In this document: piece after piece, positions 28,881 to 37,884 of the stretch
Layout of the letters: every line of letters starts with the position of its first letter
How positions within the stretch are numbered: position 1 is the stretch's first letter
Origin: Pseudomonas laurentiana
Lineage (GTDB): Bacteria > Pseudomonadota > Gammaproteobacteria > Pseudomonadales > Pseudomonadaceae
Length of the DNA: 64,000 bases
Direction of reading: 5' to 3'
NCBI RefSeq assembly: GCF_014648275.1
Contig: NZ_BMQU01000003.1
Span: 248,001 to 312,000 of the forward strand
Position numbers and translations under genes: made by a program
The notes under the pieces: model-generated
What the model was told of the DNA's origin: nothing
The model's database searches: none
What the model saw: the letters and a program-made list of their open reading frames with translations, nothing else

Positions 28881-29795
28881 TCAGAGGCTATCCGGATCCC
28901 CGAAAAACATCTGAATCCGCGAACGCAGCCAACGCTCACCTGGGTCGTTGTCCTGAGCGCCGCGCCAGGCCATGTGCAGCTCAAAGCTGCGGACGTCTAT
29001 TGGCAGTTCTTCGGCGCGCAAGCCACCTGCAGCCGTCAGTACTTCGGCGGTGTAGTCGGGCACGATGGCCAGGATGTCGGTGCCGGTCAGCAGGCTGCCC
29101 AGGCCGTTGAACTGTGGCACGGCCAGCACGACATGGCGCTTGCGGTCGAGTTTGGCGAGTTCTTCGTCGATAAAACCACTCAGGTCGCCAGCGAACGACA
29201 CCAGTGCATGGGGGCGGCAGCAGAAGTCGTCCAGGCTGAGGCTGCCCGGCATGCTGTCGGCCCGCAGCAGTTTGGGCTTGCTGCGGCGCAGAACCTTGCG
29301 CTTGGCATTTGCCGGCAGGTCGCTGGTGTAACTGACACCTACCGAAATTTCACCCGACGCGAGCAACGCCGGCATCAGGATGTAGTTGACCCGCCGCACC
29401 ACCAGCACGATGCCCGGGGCTTCGGCGCGGATGCGCTTGAGCAGGAGAGGCAACAGGGCAAATTCGGCATCATCGGAGAGGCCGATACGAAAGACCGCCG
29501 TGCTGGTGGCCGGATCGAAGTCGGCCGCGCGGCTGACGGCGGTGGAGATCGAGTCCAGTGCAGGTGAAAGCAGGGCGAAGATCTCTACCGCGCGCGCCGA
29601 GGGCTCCATGCTGCGCCCCGTGCGAACGAACAGCGGATCGTCGAACAGGGTGCGCAAGCGTGACAGTGCGGCACTGATGGCCGGCTGGCCGAGGAACAGC
29701 TTCTCTGCCGCACGGGTCACGCTGCGCTCATGCATCAGGGTCTCGAAGACAATCAGCAGGTTCAGGTCGACGCGGCGCAGGTCGTTACGGTTCAT
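28881..29795 (-). CDS. mexT: LysR-family activator MexT
   Basis: 304 residues nearly collinear with P. aeruginosa MexT. The N-terminus MNRNDLRRVDLNLLIVFE and the helix-turn-helix SVTRAAEKLFLGQPAISAAL agree closely, as do VSFAGDLSGF and the C-terminal MAWRGAQDNDPGERWLRSRI. In P. aeruginosa MexT activates mexEF-oprN and mexS under disulfide/nitrosative stress and lowers OprD. The frame is intact here, without the 8-bp insertion that inactivates the gene in some P. aeruginosa lines. It is divergent from mexS with a 193-base gap, and lies about 16 kb from mexE. Confidence 0.95.
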   Translation of the reverse strand: MNRNDLRRVDLNLLIVFETLMHERSVTRAAEKLFLGQPAISAALSRLRTLFDDPLFVRTGRSMEPSARAVEIFALLSPALDSISTAVSRAADFDPATSTAVFRIGLSDDAEFALLPLLLKRIRAEAPGIVLVVRRVNYILMPALLASGEISVGVSYTSDLPANAKRKVLRRSKPKLLRADSMPGSLSLDDFCCRPHALVSFAGDLSGFIDEELAKLDRKRHVVLAVPQFNGLGSLLTGTDILAIVPDYTAEVLTAAGGLRAEELPIDVRSFELHMAWRGAQDNDPGERWLRSRIQMFFGDPDSL

Positions 29796-29893
29796 CGCTT
29801 TGCTTCACTGGATGGGGCAGGGGTGAATCTTAAGGGCAAAGGCTGTTACCCTGCACCGAATAAATTGAACGTATGCCACTACCTTCAATCAAT

Positions 29894-29917
29894 GACAGGC
29901 ATGTCGACTATTAATAG
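29894..29917 (+). promoter_or_regulatory. Weak MexT-like site between mexT and mexS
   Basis: The bases read GACA, five bases, GTCGAC, four bases, AATAG, compared with ATCA-N5-GTCGAT-N4-ACYAT. The GTCGA core and spacings agree but both outer parts are degenerate (about 10 of 15 positions). Its place 72-95 bases before the mexS start suits an activator site. Confidence 0.3.
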
Positions 29918-29988
29918 CCACGGATGGCCTAACCAGGAAAGCCCCGATAGAGTTCAGGGTATTAGCGATTCACTTGGCGAGGTTTGCG

Positions 29989-31011
29989 ATGTCCCGCATG
30001 ATCCGTTTCCACAAGTTCGGTCCGGCCGAGGTGCTCAAATGCGAAGAGCAGGCAGCACCGACCCCGGCTGCCGGCGAAGTGCAGATTCGTGTGCAGGCGA
30101 TCGGCGTCAGTTGGTACGACGTGCTTTGGCGGCAGAACCTCGCCTCGTCTCAGGTCCGCCTGCCGGCCGGTATCGGGCATGAGATGGCGGGCGTTGTCAT
30201 GGCCGTGGGCGAGGGGGTCGATGACCTTGCCGTCGGTGACAAGGTCGCCAGTTTTCCGGCCAGTAGCGCTAACACGCACCCGGTGTACGGTGAAGTCATT
30301 GTGCTGCCGCGAAACGCCCTGACGCGCTACCCCGATGTCCTCAGCCCTGTCGAGGCCAGTGTTCATTACACGCCCTTGTTGATTGCCTACTTTGCGTATG
30401 TCGATCTGGCCAGGGCCAAGGCCGGGCAAACGGCGCTGGTGACCGATGCCAGCCACTGTGCCGGGCCTGCCTTCGTACAACTGGGCAAGGCGCTGGGTAT
30501 CCGGGTTATCGCGGCCACCAAGCAAGCCAGTGAGCGGGACTACCTGCTCGGTCTGGGGGCCGAGAAGGTGATCGTCACTGAAGAGCAGGACCTGCTCATG
30601 CAGATCAACAAGTACACCGACAACCGTGGCGTTGACATGGTGCTCGATGGGCTGGGCGGGCCGCAGATGTCGTTGCTGGGCGATGTCCTGGCACCGCGTG
30701 GCAGCTTGGTACTGTATGGCTTGCAGGGTGGAAACCAGACGCCGTTCCCGGCGTGTGCGGCTTTCCAGAAAAACATTCAGTTTTTCGTCCACTGCATTGG
30801 CAACTTCACCGGTAAGCCTGAGCTGGGTATTGTCCAGGACCACGCGGCATTGCAGCGTGCGCTGCGTGACATCAATCAATTCACCGCCGACCAGTTGTTG
30901 ACACCCCAGATCAGCAAGGTCTATCCGTTCGAGGCGTTTGTCGCCGCGCATCGCCACATGGATGAGTGCCCGTGCGGTGGCCGGATTGTGCTGGAGCTTG
31001 CTCAGCGCTGA
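29989..31011 (+). CDS. mexS: Quinone-oxidoreductase-like protein MexS
   Basis: 340 residues starting at 29989 (MSRMIRFHKFG), where GAGG precedes ATG by 6 bases. It is a zinc-independent medium-chain dehydrogenase/reductase: the N-terminal part has AGIGHEMAGVV, and the Rossmann part runs from ALVTDASHCAG. It matches P. aeruginosa MexS (PA2491 product), including FPACAAFQK. MexS is thought to detoxify an electrophile; its loss leads to MexT-dependent pump induction. It is divergent from mexT, as in P. aeruginosa. Confidence 0.93.
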   Translation: MSRMIRFHKFGPAEVLKCEEQAAPTPAAGEVQIRVQAIGVSWYDVLWRQNLASSQVRLPAGIGHEMAGVVMAVGEGVDDLAVGDKVASFPASSANTHPVYGEVIVLPRNALTRYPDVLSPVEASVHYTPLLIAYFAYVDLARAKAGQTALVTDASHCAGPAFVQLGKALGIRVIAATKQASERDYLLGLGAEKVIVTEEQDLLMQINKYTDNRGVDMVLDGLGGPQMSLLGDVLAPRGSLVLYGLQGGNQTPFPACAAFQKNIQFFVHCIGNFTGKPELGIVQDHAALQRALRDINQFTADQLLTPQISKVYPFEAFVAAHRHMDECPCGGRIVLELAQR

Positions 31012-31080
31012 AGGTTCAGTTGATCCGCGCCCATTGCATCGCTGGCCAGCCCATCGGTCCTGGTGACGACAGGGCCTGGC

Positions 31081-32112
31081 TTATGGCTCGGGTTCGAACT
31101 GTACAGGCGGCGCATCGGTAGCACGCACGCTGCCTTCGATTTGCTCGGCCAGATAATACACGCCGGCCATGACCCCCGACGTGCGGTTTTGCAGCAGTGT
31201 TGCCCATTCTTCGTCCAGAGCAGCGTTCAGGATGACCCTGAGCTGCTCGACCATCTCAGGCCGTTCACTGTCATGCATCAGGGCGCCAACACCCGTCACC
31301 ACCAGGGAAATCATCATCCCGGCAACGCGGCCAACGGCTGCTGCCGTTGCGCTGGCCGCACCGCGTACGGGGAGGGTGGACTCCAGCTTTTCGCTGGTGC
31401 GTTTGGCCACCGAGGACAGCACGGCATCTGCTTGATCGGCGCCATTTGTGCCTGCTGCGGTGCGCACTCGCCTGACCAAGGCGGCGTACGCCGGTAGTTT
31501 GTTGACCGGGTTGGTGTAGACCAACTGATAGAGCGATGCGTTCAGGGGCGGCGGTGGCGCCAGGTTGATCGCTGGAATACGGCTGAGCCGCAAGTTGAAT
31601 TGATCGGGCGGCAAACGATAGCGTTGCACGATACCCTGCAGTTGCGGCCCGAGTAGCTGTGCGTACAGCACAATGGCTTGCTGCATGACTGCATCGGGAT
31701 CAATCTCCTTGGCGACCGGTTCCAATACCCGTTCGTGGTACTGCTCCTGGAGGTACGCGGCCAGTCGTTTTTCGCCAGGTTCAGTGTCATTGCCGGCATT
31801 CATTTTGTACCAGGCAACCTTGATCGTCAGCCATTGCTGGGTCCAGTAGCTGGTGAACCAGGGAATGAACTCGGCTTCGGTCTGCTGGTAGACGCGGTCC
31901 CGCCAGGCTTTCATCGAGCGGCGCGCATAGTCTTTGACCGAATCGGTGACGGCTTGTGACGCACTGACGATTTCCCAGTCAACCTGCTGCCATGTGGACT
32001 CAGAAATCACCACTGGCGCTTGCGCCTCGGGGACGGGCGCTTTCGAGGCGCAGCCGGACATTCCCGCCAGAAGCGCAATGATCAGCATCACGGTCAGGGA
32101 ACGTCGATTCAA
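31081..32112 (-). CDS. Hypothetical lipoprotein
   Basis: 343 residues if it starts at a TTG (32112) preceded by GGGGGA at 8 bases; a TTG at 32142 is the alternative. The first 21 residues form a lipoprotein signal peptide (basic start, hydrophobic core ALLAGM, then SGC). The remainder is helical, with a hydrophobic glycine-rich segment near residues 270-295 (AAAVGRVAGMMISLVVTGVG). The two neighbours point away from it. I do not recognise the family and see no catalytic motif. Confidence 0.65.
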   Translation of the reverse strand: MNRRSLTVMLIIALLAGMSGCASKAPVPEAQAPVVISESTWQQVDWEIVSASQAVTDSVKDYARRSMKAWRDRVYQQTEAEFIPWFTSYWTQQWLTIKVAWYKMNAGNDTEPGEKRLAAYLQEQYHERVLEPVAKEIDPDAVMQQAIVLYAQLLGPQLQGIVQRYRLPPDQFNLRLSRIPAINLAPPPPLNASLYQLVYTNPVNKLPAYAALVRRVRTAAGTNGADQADAVLSSVAKRTSEKLESTLPVRGAASATAAAVGRVAGMMISLVVTGVGALMHDSERPEMVEQLRVILNAALDEEWATLLQNRTSGVMAGVYYLAEQIEGSVRATDAPPVQFEPEP

Positions 32113-32286
32113 GACCGCAGTCCCCCAGAAGAGGTTCCACAATAGGCAGGTTCTGCTGTCCCTGAACCTCCCGCCGGTCGCTACGTGTTAAGTATAGGTG
32201 GCGAGCCAGCCCTTCAGCGCCTGTGTGGCGCAGCGCCTTCTATTGTGTGCAAACCGCTGTCCTGTGACTAACAGTGTTGCACCAAG

Positions 32287-32306
32287 GCTGTTGCACGAAC
32301 AACAGC
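32287..32306. promoter_or_regulatory. Inverted repeat, candidate enhancer-binding site
   Basis: GCTGTTG and CAACAGC form an exact 7-base dyad with a six-base centre. It lies about 50 bases upstream of the sigma-54 promoter, within the usual range for bacterial enhancer-binding proteins. A related half-site, GTGTTGCAC, lies about 16 bases further upstream. The activator could be an SfnR-like protein given the sfnB gene downstream; that is inference. Confidence 0.45.
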
Positions 32307-32354
32307 GAGGCTGTTCTTCCTTGGTAAATACTCAATAAAAACAAATAGATACGA

Positions 32355-32371
32355 TTGGCACAAAAGCTGCT
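32355..32371 (+). promoter_or_regulatory. Sigma-54 (RpoN) -24/-12 promoter
   Basis: The sequence TTGGCACAAAAGCTGCT fits YTGGCACRNNNYTGCW. The GG (32357-32358) and GC (32369-32370) are separated by exactly ten bases, which is the invariant spacing for RpoN promoters. It lies about 105 bases before the porin start codon and is oriented towards ompW and sfnB. Confidence 0.75.
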
Positions 32372-32475
32372 GATGGTACTGCAGCCTGTCCGCCGGACAT
32401 ACCGAAACAGTGCCTTAGCCGGTGCGGTAAGTAGCCCGTACCCAGGTCCAATCGAAATCGACAAGGAAGAACCGC

Positions 32476-33081
32476 ATGTCAATACACTGGCTTCGCCATG
32501 CAGCCCTGGGTGGGCTACTGCTGACGGCGAATAGCCTCGCTCTGGCGGCCGATAGCCCTTGGCAAGTGCGCTTGGGCGTCAGCAATATTGTCCCAACCTC
32601 CGAGCCAGGCAACATTCAGCCGGGCGCCATCGACATCGACAGTGATGCAGGCCCGACCTTCAATCTGGCGTACTACCTGACACCTAATCTTGCCATCGAT
32701 GTACTGGGCGGTCTGCCGTTCAAACACGACATCAAACTGAATGGCAGCAAGGTTGGCAGCACCAAGCAGTTGCCGCCGATTGTCTCGCTGCAGTGGCATT
32801 TCGCGCCAGATGCCCGCATACGGCCCTTTGTTGGTGTCGGCCTGAATTACACCTATTTCTACGACGAACATCTGGACAACGGCGCCAAGCTGGAGCTTTC
32901 CGACTCTTGGGGAGCGGCCTTCCAGGCGGGGCTCGATGTTGCCATCGACGACCACTGGAGCCTCGGCGGCGATGTGCGCTACGCGAAGATCGACAGCACC
33001 GTGAAGATCGACGGCCAGAAGGTCGGCAGCGTCGATGTCAACCCTACGGTGTACAGCCTCAACCTTGCCTATCGCTTTTGA
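32476..33081 (+). CDS. OmpW-family outer-membrane protein
   Basis: 201 residues with AAGGA about 8 bases before the start. A signal peptide ends at SLALAAD, and the mature part begins with the family pattern WQVRLGVSNIVPTSE. Further marks are PNLAIDVLGGLPFKHDI and PFVGVGLNYTYFYDE, with a terminal aromatic residue (YRF) as needed for barrel assembly. OmpW proteins form eight-stranded barrels that let small hydrophobic compounds pass. It lies 12 bases before the SfnB-type gene, so the two form an operon. Uptake of the sulfur compound used by SfnB is a reasonable inference. Confidence 0.9.
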   Translation: MSIHWLRHAALGGLLLTANSLALAADSPWQVRLGVSNIVPTSEPGNIQPGAIDIDSDAGPTFNLAYYLTPNLAIDVLGGLPFKHDIKLNGSKVGSTKQLPPIVSLQWHFAPDARIRPFVGVGLNYTYFYDEHLDNGAKLELSDSWGAAFQAGLDVAIDDHWSLGGDVRYAKIDSTVKIDGQKVGSVDVNPTVYSLNLAYRF

Positions 33082-33093
33082 AGGAAACTCGCC

Positions 33094-34338
33094 ATGACTG
33101 AATTGAAAACCCCATTGGCCGAGCAGGCCGACGCCTTTGTCCAAACCCAATCGAGCACGCCGGCACAGCGTCTGACCAGTGAGGCGCAGGCCATTGAAAC
33201 GGCCCGGCGCCTGGCGGGTGAGTTTGCCCGTGAGGCGGTTGTGCGTGATCGCGAGCGGCGTCTGCCGGTGGCTGAACTCGACACATACTCCCAGAGCGGG
33301 CTCTGGAGCATTGTGGTGCCCAAGGCGTACGGTGGCCTGGGTGCCAGTTACCGAACCGTTGGCGAAGTATTCAAACAGATTTCCTCGGCTGACGGCTCAC
33401 TGGGCCAACTGGCTCAGAACCACTTCGTCATCCTGGCCCACATCGCCTTTGACGCCAGTGAACAACAGAAGCGCTTCTTCTTTGACCTGGCACTGTCGGG
33501 CGCACGCTTCGGCAATGCCTTCTCCGAGCGTGGCAGCAAGCACGTTGCGGACTTCCAGACCCGTATCAGCGCAGATGGCCCAGACTTTCTGGTGAGCGGG
33601 CAGAAGTTCTTTTCCACGGGGGCGCTGTTGGCGCACTGGGTACCCATTGTCGCGGTTACCGAGGAGGGTTTGCCCCACCTGGCTGTAGTGCCACGCAATG
33701 CGCCGGGGTTGAAGGTGGTGAATGACTGGTCCAGCTTTGGTCAACGCACCACTGCCAGCGGCACGGTGTTGATCGATCAGGTGCGCGTGCCTGCTGCGCA
33801 GGTGGTGCCGATCTGGAAGGCGTTCGACCGCCCGACCGCAGGCGGTGCGATTTCCCAGTTCATCCAGGCTGCCATTGATGCTGGTCTTGCTCGCGGCGCG
33901 TTCAATGACACTCTGGATTACGTTCGCCGCCATACTCGCCCGTGGATCGACTCAGGGTTGGAGAAGGCCACGGATGATCCGTACGTCATTCAGCAGGTGG
34001 GCGACTTGCAGATTCGCTTGCGCGCGGCTGATGCGGTGCTCGACCTGGCCGCCGATGCTATCGATCATGCGCTGCGCGAGCCGACAGAAGAGAACGTGGC
34101 GCAAGCCTCGCTGCTCACCGCCGAAGCCAAGGTGTTGACCACCGAAGTGGCAATCCTGGCCAGCAACCGTCTGTTTGAACTGGCCGGCACCCGGTCGACC
34201 CTTGAGGAGTACGGGCTCGACCGCCACTGGCGCAACGCCCGCGTGCATACTTTGCACGATCCGGTGCGCTGGAAGTACCACATCGTGGGTAACTATGCGC
34301 TCAACGGTGTGAAGCCACCTCGGCACCCCTGGAGCTGA
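33094..34338 (+). CDS. SfnB-family flavin-dependent sulfur-acquisition oxidoreductase
   Basis: 414 residues of the acyl-CoA dehydrogenase/DszC superfamily. N-terminal helices are followed by a beta-domain with FFSTGALLAHWVPIVAV and the C-terminal helical bundle ending in RNARVHTLHDPVRWKYHIVGNYALNG. That ending is shared by SfnB and DszC, flavin-dependent monooxygenases that act with reduced FMN on organosulfur compounds during sulfate limitation. AAGGA lies 8 bases before the ATG. It is co-transcribed with an OmpW porin behind a sigma-54 promoter. Sfn genes in P. putida are known to use sigma-54 with SfnR. The exact substrate is not shown by sequence. Confidence 0.82.
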   Translation: MTELKTPLAEQADAFVQTQSSTPAQRLTSEAQAIETARRLAGEFAREAVVRDRERRLPVAELDTYSQSGLWSIVVPKAYGGLGASYRTVGEVFKQISSADGSLGQLAQNHFVILAHIAFDASEQQKRFFFDLALSGARFGNAFSERGSKHVADFQTRISADGPDFLVSGQKFFSTGALLAHWVPIVAVTEEGLPHLAVVPRNAPGLKVVNDWSSFGQRTTASGTVLIDQVRVPAAQVVPIWKAFDRPTAGGAISQFIQAAIDAGLARGAFNDTLDYVRRHTRPWIDSGLEKATDDPYVIQQVGDLQIRLRAADAVLDLAADAIDHALREPTEENVAQASLLTAEAKVLTTEVAILASNRLFELAGTRSTLEEYGLDRHWRNARVHTLHDPVRWKYHIVGNYALNGVKPPRHPWS

Positions 34339-34352
34339 TGAGCGTGTGCTGA

Positions 34353-35033
34353 CTAGACGCTGTGTGGTGTCGCAATGTGTCGTAGATGTCCTGATTTCAC
34401 CCAGACGCTGGCTCCATCGGAGCCGGCGATGGCCTTCAGATGGTCACCCTTGGGCAGGCGCATCCACGACATGGCCGTGAGCAGGTTGCCGTCAATACGC
34501 ACTTCTCCGGCCAGCACCAGCAGTTCGGCGCCATCCGGGCATGCCATTTCAATGCGCGTGCCCGGTACCCACACTTCCAGGCGTACCGTTTCATGTTCGT
34601 CCTGAAACAGCGGCATGACCCCGACCCCTGGGCGCAGCGTGTCTGGCATCAGTGCTGCCTGGTTCATGTCGATCACGCTGTGCTTGCGGTCTGCCGGATC
34701 GAACTGCCAGAGCTTGACGAAGATGATGCAACCACTGGCGGAACCGGGGGTGTGTCGCGAGGTGGGTGGGTTGCGCACATAGGTGCCGGCAGGGTAGTCG
34801 CCATGCTCATCCTGGAACACGCCTTCCAGGACGATGAATTCTTCGCCCCCGTCATGGGTGTGAGGGCTGAATTGACTATTAGGGGCATAGCGCACGATGG
34901 AGGTGGCACGGGCGACCTCGTCTCCGACACGGTCGAGCATGCGCCGCTGCACACCGGGCATGGGCGAGTCGACCCAAGGCATTTGCGCCGCGTGCATCAA
35001 GATGCGCTGGTCGAAATCGGCGTTGATTTCCAT
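34353..35033 (-). CDS. Bicupin protein (ChrR-cupin type)
   Basis: 226 residues with two cupin halves. The first has FSPHTHDGGEEFIVLEG, carrying the HxH and Glu metal ligands, followed by the histidine in SRHTPGSASG. The second half (about residues 135-210) lacks an obvious metal set. The layout resembles the C-terminal cupin of the anti-sigma factor ChrR, but the zinc-binding anti-sigma domain is missing. It could be a small dioxygenase, isomerase or sensor. It converges on sfnB with a 14-base gap. Confidence 0.75.
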   Translation of the reverse strand: MEINADFDQRILMHAAQMPWVDSPMPGVQRRMLDRVGDEVARATSIVRYAPNSQFSPHTHDGGEEFIVLEGVFQDEHGDYPAGTYVRNPPTSRHTPGSASGCIIFVKLWQFDPADRKHSVIDMNQAALMPDTLRPGVGVMPLFQDEHETVRLEVWVPGTRIEMACPDGAELLVLAGEVRIDGNLLTAMSWMRLPKGDHLKAIAGSDGASVWVKSGHLRHIATPHSV

Positions 35034-35151
35034 CTGGAGCGTACTCTCCTGGGTAACGGTTCAGGCTGTTGTTCACCCGGACAGTGTTGTTCCAAAACAG
35101 AGGCCGCGCAAGACGGTGATATTCATAATTCCAGTGCAGGCATCTAAGCAG

Positions 35152-35185
35152 AAAGCCCTCGCTTTTCGGGTAAGGGCTTTTTTTA
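35152..35185. terminator. Intrinsic terminator hairpin
   Basis: AAAGCCCT (35152-35159) pairs with AGGGCTTT (35173-35180) and is followed by five more T residues on the plus strand. The A-run on the other side gives weaker function in the opposite direction. It lies 14 bases beyond the end of the small minus-strand gene at 35199, so it may act on that gene. Confidence 0.75.
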
Positions 35186-35198
35186 AATCAGGGGCGCT

Positions 35199-35441
35199 TT
35201 ACATTTCCGCAGTTTCGAGGGTGCGCTTGATGTGTTGGAAGAGTGTGTCTTGACAGGCCCGGTATTGGCGCTCCAGTTCATCAAGTTCTTGCATTCTAGA
35301 GAGCCAGATTTCGTCGGATACAGTGTTCAAATGCTCCACGGTATTTTGCCATGTCGCTTTGGCGGAGTCGGTAGCATTCAGCAAGGCTAGAAAGTGTGCG
35401 TCGACAGGGAGTGCGTGCACAGGGTGTTTCCGTGACAACAT
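35199..35441 (-). CDS. Small hypothetical protein
   Basis: 80 residues, acidic and helical (VSDEIWLSRMQELDELERQY), with no signal peptide or membrane helix. The ribosome-binding site is poor. The terminator at 35152-35185 directly follows its stop codon, which supports a real transcript. I do not recognise the family. Confidence 0.5.
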   Translation of the reverse strand: MLSRKHPVHALPVDAHFLALLNATDSAKATWQNTVEHLNTVSDEIWLSRMQELDELERQYRACQDTLFQHIKRTLETAEM

Positions 35442-35926
35442 TAAAAAACCCGATAATCCATTAAGTTAGTGTGGTTAATGTTAACCCTCTGCGCGCAAAA
35501 AATCGTGCGGTATACGACGAATGGATAGTGGGCTACCGATCTGTAAGCAGCGCTGTCAGAGGTTTTCCCGCCGTGTCACAAGGCTTAAACATGATGGCGG
35601 TAAAATGGCGTCAAAATGCTTACGAGGTGATTCTAAAGTGATATTATCCTGCGCTGGCGATGTTTTGAGCGGTGGGAGTGCAGGTTTCAGCCACGGGGCA
35701 GATGGACGATGAGCGTGTGCAGGGATGGCGCGGATAAAAAGGAATCTCCACGGTGTGTAACTTTCGTTTGTAGCATTTCATAACCCCTCAAATTGTTCAG
35801 GGTTTACCTTGTGCCTGGTCCTATAACGTCATGAAGTCTGTGATGCAGTGGCGCTCGCCTGAAAGTCATCGGATATAACGCTTTTGCCAAACGTGTAACA
35901 CGTCGTGGCTGCCAAGGATTATGTGC
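35442..35926. other. Long leader region upstream of the chemoreceptor gene
   Basis: This 485-base gap is more AT-rich than its neighbours. A frame of 63 codons at 35521-35712 has no ribosome-binding site and is not convincing. Near 35470-35490 a dyad GGTTAA-TGTTAACC can be seen. I find no good RpoN or FliA consensus and no recognised riboswitch. Confidence 0.45.
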
Positions 35927-37804
35927 ATGTTCAATCAGCTTAAATTCAGCCAGAAAATTCTGCTCGCTGCCGCCGTGGTAGTGGTGATGATTTTCTCCTT
36001 ATCCAGCCTCTATAGTTACTCGTTGCAGCGCGATGCGGTCAGCAAAAGCCTGGAAAACTATCTCGACGATATTGGCGGTGCCACCGCCAAGGGTATCCAG
36101 AGCTGGCTGGCAGGGCGTATTTTGCTGGTGGAGAATACCGCCCAGACGGTTGCCCGCAATCCGGCTCCCGAGCAGGTCGTGAGTCAGTTGGAACAAAAGA
36201 CCTTGCTGTCGAACTTCGTGTTCACCTACTTGGGGGGCGTTGATGGCAGTTTTACCATGCGTCCGGACAGCAAGATGCCAGATGGCTATGACCCGCGTAC
36301 TCGCCCTTGGTATCAAGCCGCCAAGGCGGCCGGTGGAACCATCCTGACCGAGCCTTATGTCGATGTGGTCACCGGCGGCCTGACCGTAGCCATCGCCACG
36401 CCTGCAGGCAACGCAGGGGTATTGAGCAGCGATCTGAACCTCAACGTCCTGAATGACACCATCAACTCACTGAACTTCAATGGCTTGGGTTATGCGTTCC
36501 TGGTGAGCAGTGATGGCCGGATTCTGGTTCACCCAGACAAGAGTCTGGTTATGAAGAACCTGAAGGATGTCTACCCCCACGATACCCCACGTATCGGCGA
36601 CAACTTCAGTGAGGTAAACAATCAGAACGGTACGCGCATTCTCAGCTTTGCCCATATCGACGGCCTGCCTTCCGCCGACTGGTACATCGTCCTGTCCGTT
36701 GATAAAGCCAAGGCTTACTCGTCGCTCAGCGAATACCGCACATCAGCAATCATCACTACGCTGGTCGCTGTTGCGGTCATCATGTTGTTGCTCGGTATCC
36801 TGATCCGGGTGCTGATGCGCCCGCTGAATGCCATGGGTGTAGCCATGCGTGACATTGCAAATGGGGAAGGGGACCTGACCAAACGCCTGACAGTACATAC
36901 CCAGGACGAATTTGGTGAACTGGCTACAGCCTTCAACCAGTTTGTCGAGCGCATTCATGCCTCGATCCGCGAGGTGTCCTCGTCAGCCTTCCATCTGAGT
37001 GAGGTGGCGACCCAAGTTGTAACGGCGTCCAACTCGTCGATGCTTAACTCCGACGAACAAGCCAGCCGCACCAACAGCGTCGCTGCGGCCATCAATGAAC
37101 TGGGTGCCGCTGCCCAGGAGATCGCACGCAATGCTGCAGAGGCTGCACATCAGGCTACCGATGCGCGTGCGCGGGCCGAAGAAGGCCAGAGCATCGTGGA
37201 AAACACCATCAAAACGATGAACCAGCTGTCTGCCAGGATCAGCGACTCGTGCGGCAACATCGAGCTGCTGAATGGCAAGACCGTCGACATCGGGCAGATC
37301 CTTGAAGTCATCCAGAGTATTTCCGACCAGACCAACCTGCTGGCACTCAACGCGGCCATCGAGGCAGCGCGTGCAGGCGAAGCAGGGCGCGGGTTTGCTG
37401 TGGTCGCCGATGAAGTACGCAACCTTGCTCACCGCACGCGAAGCTCGGCGCAGGAAATCCAACAGATGATCGAGGAGCTGCAGGTTGGTTCCAAGCAGTC
37501 GGTAGAAACGATGGTAGAAAGCCAACGCGACAGCGAAAGCAGCGTCTTGATCGCCAATCAGGCCGGCTCAAGCCTGGAGGTCGTCACCGAGCGTATCGGT
37601 GAAATCGACAATATGAACCAGTCCGTGGCCACGGCGACAGAAGAGCAGACGTCGGTGATCGAGGCGCTCAACCTGGATATCAACGAGATCAACACCCTCA
37701 ATCAGGACGGTGTCGAGAACCTGCAAGCGACCTTGCGCGCCTGTAACGATCTGGAGCGCGAGGCCAATCGCCTCAAGCATCTCGTCGGGACGTTCCGCAT
37801 CTGA
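35927..37804 (+). CDS. Methyl-accepting chemotaxis protein with dCache amino-acid sensor
   Basis: 625 residues from the ATG at 35927, which has AAGGA 8 bases upstream; the ATG six bases earlier is too close to that site. The order is a first helix (about residues 9-30), a periplasmic dCache domain, a second helix near residues 275-300, a HAMP domain and a signalling domain. The conserved tip [19 protein letters not shown] is present. The sensor contains YDPRTRPWY, and the spacing Y-x4-R-x-W-Y matches the amino-acid-binding motif of PctA (Tyr121, Arg126, Trp128, Tyr129). It therefore probably senses an amino acid. A C-terminal CheR/CheB docking pentapeptide is not seen. It stands alone. Confidence 0.93.
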   Translation: MFNQLKFSQKILLAAAVVVVMIFSLSSLYSYSLQRDAVSKSLENYLDDIGGATAKGIQSWLAGRILLVENTAQTVARNPAPEQVVSQLEQKTLLSNFVFTYLGGVDGSFTMRPDSKMPDGYDPRTRPWYQAAKAAGGTILTEPYVDVVTGGLTVAIATPAGNAGVLSSDLNLNVLNDTINSLNFNGLGYAFLVSSDGRILVHPDKSLVMKNLKDVYPHDTPRIGDNFSEVNNQNGTRILSFAHIDGLPSADWYIVLSVDKAKAYSSLSEYRTSAIITTLVAVAVIMLLLGILIRVLMRPLNAMGVAMRDIANGEGDLTKRLTVHTQDEFGELATAFNQFVERIHASIREVSSSAFHLSEVATQVVTASNSSMLNSDEQASRTNSVAAAINELGAAAQEIARNAAEAAHQATDARARAEEGQSIVENTIKTMNQLSARISDSCGNIELLNGKTVDIGQILEVIQSISDQTNLLALNAAIEAARAGEAGRGFAVVADEVRNLAHRTRSSAQEIQQMIEELQVGSKQSVETMVESQRDSESSVLIANQAGSSLEVVTERIGEIDNMNQSVATATEEQTSVIEALNLDINEINTLNQDGVENLQATLRACNDLEREANRLKHLVGTFRI

Positions 37805-37884
37805 CATTGGCCAGCGGCTGCGCCTCGTGGTTTGCGGTGCAGCAGTGGGCGGGAAGGGCTTGCCCTTACCCGTCCTGGCGGCGT

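Larger units (their letters stand above)
32113..32475. other. Regulatory region upstream of ompW-sfnB
   Basis: This 363-base gap lies between the lipoprotein gene and the porin gene. Its right half carries a sigma-54 promoter (32355-32371) and, about 50 bases further upstream, a perfect inverted repeat (32287-32306). Nearby is a second copy of the half-site TGTTGCAC. This is the arrangement of a promoter driven by an NtrC-type enhancer-binding protein. No open frame of interest is present. Confidence 0.7.

Noticed and set aside
35521..35712. 63-codon frame upstream of the chemoreceptor
   Set aside because: No ribosome-binding site and basic, unstructured composition. The region is better read as a long leader.
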